Position numbers and translations under genes: made by a program. From assembly GCA_005879065.1 (NCBI GenBank), contig VBLU01000062.1:1-20002 (forward strand): DNA of 20,002 nucleotides, given 5' to 3'. The stretch's first letter is position 1, and every line of letters begins with the position of its first letter. This DNA is from Methanobacteriota archaeon (GTDB taxonomy: Archaea; Thermoplasmatota; Thermoplasmata; RBG-16-68-12). Shown here piece after piece: positions 14,072 to 20,002 of the stretch. The notes beneath the pieces are model-generated. The model was given only the letters and a program-made list of their open reading frames with translations, did no database searches and was not told where the DNA came from.

Positions 14072-16720
14072 CTAGCCGCCGGTTGGATGCGCGCGAGCGC
14101 CTAGGGTCCGGAGAAGGGGCTCAATCTCCGAAAGGAGGGCGATGTTTCCGAGCGACCGGGCGAGCTCCGCCGCTTCGTCGAGGTACCGCTGCGCATCCCT
14201 CGTCTCTCCGTGCTCCAGGTAGAAACGCCCAGCGTAGACCAGCGATCTGGCAAGGTCTGCTCGATCTGCGCACGCCCGGAGGCCGCGCAATCCCCGCTCC
14301 AACAACTGGGTCGCTCGGCTCCACCGGCCCAGTTCGGACTCCCGCTGTCCTTCATAGACGTCGAGCAACGCGAGCGTGTCCCTCTCCTCCAGGATTTGGA
14401 CTAGACGTTTCGCTTCGGCGAGTTCGCCGGCTGCATCTTCGGCGCGACCCATGTCCATCAAGGATGCACATCGGTTCATTGTCGCATACGCGACGAGGCG
14501 CAAATTCCCCACGAGCCGAGCGAGCTGCAAGGCTCGATCATAATACTTCATGCTCTCCTCATATCGACGCAACGCGTGGTAGGAGATCCCGACGGAAATG
14601 CTACCCCGCGCCGTTTCGGTGAGATTCCCGGCTCGCTCCGCAACCCTGAGGCCTTCCAGTTTGTACTCCAGGCCGCGCTCGAGCTCGCCCCGATCCGTCT
14701 CAATGCTTCCGAGGGCGGTGAAGCATCTCGACAATGCGGCCGGCGCAGAACCTTCCGTCGCGAGGTCGATCGCCGCGTTCATGTGGACGGCGGCCTCCGC
14801 CAGGCGCCCTTGGGTCCGCTCCAAAAGTGCCATCTCTCTGAGGACCTCCCCGGCCTCCGAAGGATCGGGGTGGTCCTTCAGACGGCCTTGAGCCTCGACC
14901 AGTTGGCCAAGCGCCTTCGCATGATTCGTGCGGCAGCGTTCAATCGAGGCGATCTTTCGAAGGAGGCGCGGCACCGACGCAGCCCGTCCGGTCACCTCAC
15001 AACGGCGGACGGCGTTGCGGTATTCTAAGAGAGCCGGTTGGAGGTCGCCCAACGCTCGGAGGGCGTCTCCGAAGACCTCGGGCAGGACGCATCCCGCAAC
15101 GGGGTCAAGGCTTGCCCGGTCAACCTTCCTCAGGACCGCAAGGAGGTCCGATGCAGGAAGGAGATCTTGGAGGCCCGTCCCCTGGGATGTCAGATACGAA
15201 CCGATCTCCTTCAGATCTCCCGACTCCACAAGGTGATACATTCCCTCCAGACGGTCGTGCATATCGGAACCGTCCAAGAAGTAGGCCGAGGCAAGGGAAT
15301 GGAACGTGCGTCGTCGGGCCTCCGGCAATCGATCCCGGATGTATTCACGAATCGAATCATGGACCACGATGCCCCCGGAGATCGTCGGGGCGAGCAGGTT
15401 TTTTGTCTGGAGGCTGTGAAGGGCGGTTTGCCAATCCTTGGAGAAACAATGCAGCGAGTCGAGCGGCACCAACCCGCGGAACAGAGAGGCGGCCTCAAGG
15501 AGGGTACGTTCTTCCTTCGAGAGCGTCCGCCAAATTTCGTGCTCCAGGTAACGCGTCATTTCTCCGCTGGCGGTGGACCCGGTCTGGGCCGCAAATGAGA
15601 GCAGGATGGGATGGCCCCGGGCGGAGTGTGCCGCCCGCCGGATGGCAGCTTCGTCGCCGGCAAACCCTTTCGCCCGGAGCAGGGAGAGCGATGATTCCAA
15701 ATCGAGGCCGCCCAGCCTCAACACCTCGGGGCGCGCCTCTCTCGGTGTCTTACGCCGAGAGGTCGACACCGGAACCGTGCGCGAGATCACGAGAACCTTC
15801 GTGCCCGTCGATTGGGAAAGCTGGAAGACCGGGCCCCGGATTAGCCGCGTAAGATCCGCCTCGGCTCGATGGAAGTTGTCGAGGACGAGGAGAATGGGCA
15901 TGTCCGTGAGTTCGTGGACCAGGAGTCGGGCTAGGACGCGCGGTTCCGGCTCGTCTCGCTCCCTCAAGAGGTTCGTGAGACCGCGCTTGCCGAGACGGGC
16001 GAGGAACGCCGCGAGATCCCGCAAGAACGCGGAATTCGTCGTGCCTTCATGAATCTCGAACCAATAGATGTACGGCCGCGGCCGTTGACGGACGAGCCAG
16101 CTCGCGACGACGGTACTCTTTCCGATGCCCGCGATGCCGGTCACGATGAGCATGCCGACCTGGGATGAGGCCCACGTGTCGAGCGCCTGCTGCTCGTCGG
16201 ACCGCCCGAACATGCGTCCGAGTCCGCGGAGCGTGTCTCCCCAGAGGACCGGCGGAACCGCACCCGAACCGATTCCATGGAGACGCGTGAAGTCGAGCCG
16301 CCCTCCGCGGACGAGCGACACTGCGGCGGTGAGGTTCACGTAGGCGGGGAAAATCTCCGGGATCTCCCCGACCCGCATCGGCGTCGGGTCGAGGCCTGGG
16401 GCAAGGACTTCCACGATGTCTCCTTGGAGACGGCCCCGGAGTTTCGTCGCCTCGACCCAGCCCTCGTGGGTGAGACGGTACACGGTCTTCCGTACCCGAT
16501 GCCCGGGCACATGGGCCCGCTCTCCCGCGATGAGACCGGTCGACTCCATGCGCGCGAGCCATTTCGTGGCTGTCGTTCGCCCGGAATGCGTCGCGGAGGC
16601 GATGCCTTCCTGCGTCAGCGCGCTCAGGGTTCCCGGTTCATGAGCGGCGATCGAAGACAGGTGAGTCAGGACGCGGATCGGCGTCGAATAGAATCGCTTC
16701 CTCCGGTACCCCCGCGCCAC
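14072..16720 (-). CDS. winged-helix STAND ATPase with TPR repeats
   Basis: An 882-aa multidomain regulator, taken from GTG 16720 because a TATA-like CTTAAG is 27 nt upstream (a TTG at 16792 would add 24 poorly supported residues). Domains: wHTH about 17-96 ('LTQEGIASATHSGRTTATKWLARMESTGLI', then 'KTVYRLTHEGW'), a linker, a STAND NTPase with Walker A GIAGIGKST (195-203), Walker B 'ILLVLDNFH' (276-284) and 'KVLVISRT', a winged/helical region 'LSKEERTLLEAASLFRGLVP', then TPR-like helices to the C-terminus (about 545-875; for example 'AALSRCFTALGSIETDRGELERGLEY'). STAND ATPases act as signal-triggered switches that oligomerise on ATP, with the TPRs sensing partners or ligands. The DNA-binding N-terminus suggests transcription control. 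This architecture is frequent in euryarchaea as far as I recall; the target is unknown. Confidence 0.88.
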   Translation of the reverse strand: MARGYRRKRFYSTPIRVLTHLSSIAAHEPGTLSALTQEGIASATHSGRTTATKWLARMESTGLIAGERAHVPGHRVRKTVYRLTHEGWVEATKLRGRLQGDIVEVLAPGLDPTPMRVGEIPEIFPAYVNLTAAVSLVRGGRLDFTRLHGIGSGAVPPVLWGDTLRGLGRMFGRSDEQQALDTWASSQVGMLIVTGIAGIGKSTVVASWLVRQRPRPYIYWFEIHEGTTNSAFLRDLAAFLARLGKRGLTNLLRERDEPEPRVLARLLVHELTDMPILLVLDNFHRAEADLTRLIRGPVFQLSQSTGTKVLVISRTVPVSTSRRKTPREARPEVLRLGGLDLESSLSLLRAKGFAGDEAAIRRAAHSARGHPILLSFAAQTGSTASGEMTRYLEHEIWRTLSKEERTLLEAASLFRGLVPLDSLHCFSKDWQTALHSLQTKNLLAPTISGGIVVHDSIREYIRDRLPEARRRTFHSLASAYFLDGSDMHDRLEGMYHLVESGDLKEIGSYLTSQGTGLQDLLPASDLLAVLRKVDRASLDPVAGCVLPEVFGDALRALGDLQPALLEYRNAVRRCEVTGRAASVPRLLRKIASIERCRTNHAKALGQLVEAQGRLKDHPDPSEAGEVLREMALLERTQGRLAEAAVHMNAAIDLATEGSAPAALSRCFTALGSIETDRGELERGLEYKLEGLRVAERAGNLTETARGSISVGISYHALRRYEESMKYYDRALQLARLVGNLRLVAYATMNRCASLMDMGRAEDAAGELAEAKRLVQILEERDTLALLDVYEGQRESELGRWSRATQLLERGLRGLRACADRADLARSLVYAGRFYLEHGETRDAQRYLDEAAELARSLGNIALLSEIEPLLRTLGARAHPTGG

Positions 16721-16847
16721 AGGACGGGCAGAGAAGGAATACCACTTAAGGATAACCAAAACGGAACATTTGTGAGGAGAGCCTATTCTCAAACATGATA
16801 GTATTCGCGTGATCCAGAGGGTTCGACGCCGGACCCTAGCGGAATCC

Positions 16848-16857
16848 TTTTTCTAAA
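16848..16857 (+). promoter_or_regulatory. TATA-like element for first UbiA gene
   Basis: TTTTTCTAAA, centred about 25 nt before ATG 16877, in the gap between the divergent STAND and UbiA genes. Confidence 0.45.
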
Positions 16858-16876
16858 GCGAGGAACTCGCGGCGCG

Positions 16877-17770
16877 ATGAACGTGCGCGAATGGATCCGG
16901 GCGTCCCAGGCGATCTTGTTTGAAGCATCGATCTTCCCCGCCATCGTCGGAACCGCCGTAGCGATCCACGCCGGTGCGCGATTCGATGGGCTGTGGTTTG
17001 CCCTGATCCTCATCTCGCTCGTGGGAATCCAGGCGGGAGCGAACTTGTCCAAAGGATACTACGAAGGCCGCAATCGGTCTGCACCTCCCGCTTCCCCCGG
17101 CTCCTGGTTCGCGTTTGACAGCTCCGCCGCGAGGAACCTCGCCGCCGATCCGCGGGACGTGCTCCGTCTCGCCAGGATCGGCTTCGGACTCGGCACCGGG
17201 GCGGGCCTCCTCCTTGTCGTCCTCACGAAGAATCCGGTCCTGCTCGCATTCGGCCTGGCGGGCGCAATCCTGGCATGGAGTTACAGCTCACCTCCCCTCC
17301 AACTCAGCTACCGCGGGATCGGCGAACTGTCGACGTTCCTGGCGTTCGGGCCTGTCATGACGGTCGGAGCCACCGTCGCATTCGGCGGCGCCGGACTTCG
17401 CCAGAGCGCGTTCGCCTCTGTCGTCCTCGGATTCCTTGCGGCCGCCATCTCGTTCGCGCGATACTTCCCCAACCGGGACGAGGACGCATCGAAGGGAAAA
17501 CGGACGCCGGTGACGATCTTGGGCTTCAGGAGGGCGAGGCGAGTCTTCCTCGCTCTGCTCCTCGCCCCGCTTCCGTTCGGTTTCGTGTGGTACCTTTTCG
17601 GTGGGGGCCTTTTCTGGATGGTGGCGGCCCTCGGGTCTTTCCTGGCGATCAGCTGGCTCCTTCCACGCCGGACGGAGGGCGCGCGGTTCGACGGCGTGAT
17701 TGCCGCGACAATCGCGGCTCACGGGATTGCCGCCTTCGCGATCCTCGTCGATGTCGCCATCGGCCTATAG
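16877..17770 (+). CDS. UbiA-family prenyltransferase-like membrane protein, degenerate first Asp motif
   Basis: A 297-aa polytopic membrane protein, about eight hydrophobic segments, of the UbiA/MenA superfamily. UbiA enzymes transfer prenyl chains to aromatic or polar acceptors, using two Asp-rich motifs that bind Mg-diphosphate. The second motif region is visible as 'ARYFPNRDEDASKGKRT' (close to MenA 'RD..D...GKRT'). The first motif, which should read N-D-x-x-D, is 'NLSKGYYEGRNR' (55-66), so its Asp residues are replaced by Gly and Glu. Other family features ('AWSYSSPPLQLSYRGIGELSTFLAFGP') are intact. The enzyme may have changed chemistry or lost activity. It faces a second UbiA gene, and the two stop codons abut in CTATAG. 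Confidence 0.75.
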   Translation: MNVREWIRASQAILFEASIFPAIVGTAVAIHAGARFDGLWFALILISLVGIQAGANLSKGYYEGRNRSAPPASPGSWFAFDSSAARNLAADPRDVLRLARIGFGLGTGAGLLLVVLTKNPVLLAFGLAGAILAWSYSSPPLQLSYRGIGELSTFLAFGPVMTVGATVAFGGAGLRQSAFASVVLGFLAAAISFARYFPNRDEDASKGKRTPVTILGFRRARRVFLALLLAPLPFGFVWYLFGGGLFWMVAALGSFLAISWLLPRRTEGARFDGVIAATIAAHGIAAFAILVDVAIGL

Positions 17771-18691
17771 GTTGCCGACCGCTGAGATCAGATACGCGAC
17801 CGTCATGGCGATGCCGAGGAAGAGGACGGCCTGAATCGTCCCCGCATTCGCGGGGATGTGGGCCGGATACTCGCGGTAATGGACGCGGAGGACCGACCGG
17901 GCGCGGGCCAGAGGGATCGACGCGATGAGTCCGATTAGAGCGACCCAGGATATGAGACGGGACGCCGCGAGGACGGCGAGGAGGACGAGGGCGGAACCGA
18001 CGAGAATCTCGTACAGGGTGACGGACTTTTCGAGCCCGATTCGCGCCGGAACCGTCCGCTTCCCTCCCCGTGGGTCCGTCACGTGTTCGGGCATCTCGTT
18101 CACGAGGAGAAACGCTGCGACCAGGAGGCCGAGAGGGATTGACGCGAGGAACGGTTCCCATGCGAGCGCCCCCACCTGGACCGCATACGCACCGAGGACC
18201 ACGATCGGACCGAAGACGAAGGCGACCGCGACCTCCCCGACTCCGTGGTATTGGAGGGCGAACGGAGGGAGCGTGTAGAAGATCCCGACCGCTCCACCGA
18301 TCCCGCCGAGCACGAGCAGGATCCAGCCGTTCGGCCGGGTCAGGGAGAGGACGAGTCCGATTAGGCCTCCCACCGCATAGAGCCCAATCCACACCTGGCG
18401 GTGGGCCTCGAACGGGACCGCCCGATCCGGGAGGACACGCGCGCCCCCGGTGAAGGGGCTCACGAGGTGGGGAGGCAGATCGTCCACGCCTCGCCGGAAG
18501 TCGATTGAGTCGTTGCTCATGTTCGTCGCAGCATGGAGGCACACGACTCCGATCGCAGTGAGAAGCAAGCCGATCGCGTCGAAACTCCGCGACTGGCGCC
18601 ACGCGATCGAGGTCCCGAGGGCCACGCCGACGAGGGACGCGATGAAGCTGCGGGGCTGCACCGCCTGGAACCAGGTGCGCAGCGAGGCCAT
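17765..18691 (-). CDS. UbiA-family prenyltransferase (MenA-like)
   Basis: A 308-aa membrane protein with about eight TM segments and a canonical first Asp motif, 'NMSNDSIDFRRGVDD' (N-D-x-x-D), plus the later 'NEMPEHVTDPRGGKRT' motif. It also has 'YTLPPFALQYHGVGEVAVAFVFGP', matching the conserved 'P...Y.g.GE......GP' of MenA-type enzymes. Likely reaction: prenylation of an aromatic acceptor in quinone or related lipid synthesis; menaquinone is a guess. Start ATG 18691 lies 1 nt after the cupin stop, preceded by GGGAGTAGG, so the two are coupled. A GTG at 18715 is an in-frame alternative inside the cupin gene. The paralogue next door suggests duplication. Confidence 0.85.
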   Translation of the reverse strand: MASLRTWFQAVQPRSFIASLVGVALGTSIAWRQSRSFDAIGLLLTAIGVVCLHAATNMSNDSIDFRRGVDDLPPHLVSPFTGGARVLPDRAVPFEAHRQVWIGLYAVGGLIGLVLSLTRPNGWILLVLGGIGGAVGIFYTLPPFALQYHGVGEVAVAFVFGPIVVLGAYAVQVGALAWEPFLASIPLGLLVAAFLLVNEMPEHVTDPRGGKRTVPARIGLEKSVTLYEILVGSALVLLAVLAASRLISWVALIGLIASIPLARARSVLRVHYREYPAHIPANAGTIQAVLFLGIAMTVAYLISAVGNL

Positions 18692-18692
18692 C

Positions 18693-19046
18693 CTACTCCC
18701 AGACCGTCTGGCCACGGGGTAGGACGCGGACCTCGATGAGGCTCAGAGGTCCGGGACCCGGGTTGATCACGGTGTGTTCCTCACCGTGAACAAACCGCGC
18801 GACCGAGCCCGCGCTCACATCGTAGGCCTGTCCGTCCGCGATGACTTGGCCGTGGCCCTCGAGGAAATAGAAAATCTGCGTGTACCGGTGGCGATGGGGC
18901 GGTGACTTCACGCCCGGATCCATTTTCGCGAGGCCCATCAACATGAAGTTGCTGTCGTTCGGCCCCATGATCTTCTTGTCCACGATGCCCGGCCCGATCC
19001 CCTTCTCCCACCCTTCCTCGGGCAGGTTCCGTATGATCGATCCCAC
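18693..19046 (-). CDS. single-domain cupin protein
   Basis: A 117-aa cupin from GTG 19046, with a possible longer frame from GTG 19070. Cupin motif 1 is 'HRHRYTQIFYFLEGHG' (His-x-His present, the usual Glu replaced by Gln) and motif 2 is 'GSVARFVHGEEHTVINPG' with the third His. These residues normally hold a metal ion in a beta-barrel. Functions range from dioxygenases to isomerases and sugar or signal binding, so none is assigned. The start is based on the TATA element near 19083; the longer N-terminus 'MWPRWSGT' looks unlikely. The gene is coupled to the UbiA gene downstream. Confidence 0.75.
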   Translation of the reverse strand: MGSIIRNLPEEGWEKGIGPGIVDKKIMGPNDSNFMLMGLAKMDPGVKSPPHRHRYTQIFYFLEGHGQVIADGQAYDVSAGSVARFVHGEEHTVINPGPGPLSLIEVRVLPRGQTVWE

Positions 19047-19076
19047 GGTCCCACTCCATCGAGGCCACACGGGCGT

Positions 19077-19088
19077 GGTATAAGTATC
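19077..19088. promoter_or_regulatory. shared bidirectional TATA region
   Basis: GGTATAAGTATC reads as TATAAGTA on the plus strand (25 nt before ATG 19108) and TACTTATA on the minus strand (about 37 nt before GTG 19046). The divergent regulator and cupin genes therefore share one TATA region. Confidence 0.55.
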
Positions 19089-19107
19089 CAGATGATTACC
19101 GGTAACG

Positions 19108-19791
19108 ATGGCCCTCCGGCGTGTGACGATCGAGATGCCCTCGGACGTCCTGGTCCAACAAGGCGTCGTCCCCAGGGTCTTCTTCGATCACAACGAGTCG
19201 GTCGAGATCTTGCGGGTGTACGCGTTCCAGCCGCGCGAGCGGCTCCTCCTCGTCCGCGTCCTCCGAAGCGGCCCGCGTCGCACCGCGGACGAACTTCTCG
19301 CGGCTCGAGACAGTCTCCGCCGTCGATATCACCTGAGAGATTTCGAAATCCTCCGGGTGGAGGATGGCGGAAGCGCGTACATCTCGCTCCTGAGGCAACG
19401 CAACCCAGGCGTCCTGGAGGCTCTCGTGGAGGAGTTCGGGGCGGGCGTGACGCCGACGACGCCGAGCGTCATCGGGCGGGAGGTCGCTACGCTCTCGTTC
19501 CTCGCGGATGACGACACGGCGAAACGCGTCTTCGCCCTGCTCGACGGCGTGGGGGTCCGGTGGAGGTTGCGGAGTCGGAGGGCGATCCGCCATGGAGGGA
19601 TCAACGCGGATGACGGGTTGACTTCCCGTCAGCGGGAGATTTTGAGCCTCGCCTGGAATCTCGGTTACTTCGATATCCCGGCGCGGACGGGCCTCGAGAA
19701 GCTGGCGGAACTGACCGGCCTCAGCCGGAACACGGTGAGTCAGCACCTCCGCCGGGGGATGCGCCGGATCCTGCGGGAGTCCCTGCTGTAA
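19108..19791 (+). CDS. HTH_10 (bacterio-opsin-activator type) transcriptional regulator
   Basis: A 227-aa protein. The C-terminal domain (171-222) is the archaeal HTH_10 type: 'LTSRQREILSLAWNLGYFDIPARTGLEKLAELTGLSRNTVSQHLRRGMRRIL', with the classical LT-x-R-Q motif, GYFD-P turn and recognition helix 'SRNTVSQHLRRG'. The N-terminal 110 residues form an alpha/beta sensing domain ('VEILRVYAFQPRERLLLVRVLR', 'FEILRVEDGGSAYISLL') typical of Bat-like proteins. Such proteins activate or repress genes in response to light, oxygen or redox cues, but the signal here is unknown. The start is leaderless by TATA position, and divergence from the cupin-UbiA pair suggests it controls them; this is inference. 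Confidence 0.85.
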   Translation: MALRRVTIEMPSDVLVQQGVVPRVFFDHNESVEILRVYAFQPRERLLLVRVLRSGPRRTADELLAARDSLRRRYHLRDFEILRVEDGGSAYISLLRQRNPGVLEALVEEFGAGVTPTTPSVIGREVATLSFLADDDTAKRVFALLDGVGVRWRLRSRRAIRHGGINADDGLTSRQREILSLAWNLGYFDIPARTGLEKLAELTGLSRNTVSQHLRRGMRRILRESLL

Positions 19792-19797
19792 GGAGAC

Positions 19798-19812
19798 CGG
19801 TCCATTGGACCG
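19798..19812 (+). terminator. possible terminator hairpin after HTH_10 gene
   Basis: CGGTCC-ATT-GGACCG makes a 6-bp stem with a 3-nt loop, 7 nt after the stop at 19791. A second short stem (CGAG/CTCG) follows. There is no T-run, so it may instead be a simple operator-like dyad. Confidence 0.3.
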
Positions 19813-19896
19813 AGACGCATGCCTCGGAAACCTATGTGGCCTCGAGTATGCCCGCGAGGATCCGAGACGTCAGGACCGGGATCGCGGTGTCGCGGA

Positions 19897-20002
19897 TTAC
19901 AGGGTCACTTGGACCGTCACGGTCACCGTGTGCGTGATCGAGCCCGACGTCGCGGTGATTGTTATCGTATATGTGCCCGGCGTCGTCAGGACCGACGTAG
20001 CG
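19897..20002 (-). CDS. C-terminal fragment of a Thr/Val-rich, probably surface-exposed protein
   Basis: The minus strand has an open frame from the window edge to TAA at 19897-19899 (34 residues). The end reads 'PGTYTITITATSGSITHTVTVTVQVTL', with alternating Thr/Val/Ile characteristic of an Ig-like or PKD-type beta-sandwich in extracellular archaeal proteins. The start lies beyond the window, so length, signal peptide and function are unknown. It is convergent with the HTH_10 gene. Confidence 0.6.
   Translation of the reverse strand, partial: ATSVLTTPGTYTITITATSGSITHTVTVTVQVTL

Noticed and set aside
14038..14622. 194-codon plus-strand frame antisense to the STAND gene
   Set aside because: Arg/Pro-rich shadow of high-GC coding DNA despite the good Shine-Dalgarno in front.
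1..20002. CRISPR arrays, insertion sequences, tRNA or rRNA genes
   Set aside because: Read through on both strands: no regular direct repeats with spacers, no transposase, no cloverleaf or T-loop consensus in the gaps.

Overview
The window is a GC-rich archaeal chromosome segment, most likely from the Thermoplasmatota/Euryarchaeota side. This is inferred from an archaeal/eukaryotic-type glycyl-tRNA synthetase, archaeal Elp3, two UbiA-family prenyltransferases, a HTH_10 (bacterio-opsin-activator type) regulator and a winged-helix STAND ATPase. Many start codons, often GTG, lie about 26-28 nt downstream of an A/T-rich TATA element, the signature of leaderless archaeal transcripts. I cannot fix the genus from sequence alone.

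Layout. 1-3455 (plus): the tail of an amidohydrolase, glyS, a PP-loop ATPase-like gene and a Ras/Rab-like small GTPase with a C-terminal extension. 3456-6304 (minus): a probable four-gene unit reading winged-helix regulator, small Sm-like/SH3-like protein, four-TM membrane protein, Elp3. 6409-7239 (minus): NIF3/DUF34 protein. 7358-8768 (plus): a MoaD/ThiS ubiquitin-like protein overlapping a BNR/Asp-box beta-propeller gene. 8861-9534 (minus): two small membrane proteins. 9677-11086 (minus): GlcD-type FAD oxidase. 11087-11575: the longest gene-poor gap, with an orphan TATA box, a 15-bp palindrome and a T-run. 11576-12912 (plus): a 62-aa basic protein, a CoxG-like SRPBCC protein and a winged-helix regulator. 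12857-13912 (minus): SIS-domain sugar isomerase-like protein, whose 3' end overlaps the regulator. 14072-16720 (minus): a large wHTH-STAND-TPR regulator. 16877-18691: two convergent UbiA paralogues, the second preceded by a cupin gene. 19108-19791 (plus): HTH_10 regulator sharing a TATA region with the cupin. 19897-20002 (minus): the last 34 codons of a beta-rich, probably secreted protein.

How it works together. The left half is translation and tRNA modification housekeeping (GlyRS, Elp3) plus a small GTPase. The right half is regulation and membrane/lipid chemistry: four DNA-binding regulators in the window, two membrane prenyltransferases and several small membrane proteins. No CRISPR array, IS element, tRNA or rRNA gene was recognised. 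Nothing here is a clear-cut new system. The best leads are the ubiquitin-like/beta-propeller pair, the small GTPase with its helical tail, the UbiA paralogue with a broken metal motif, and the unexplained intergenic element at 11400-11545.
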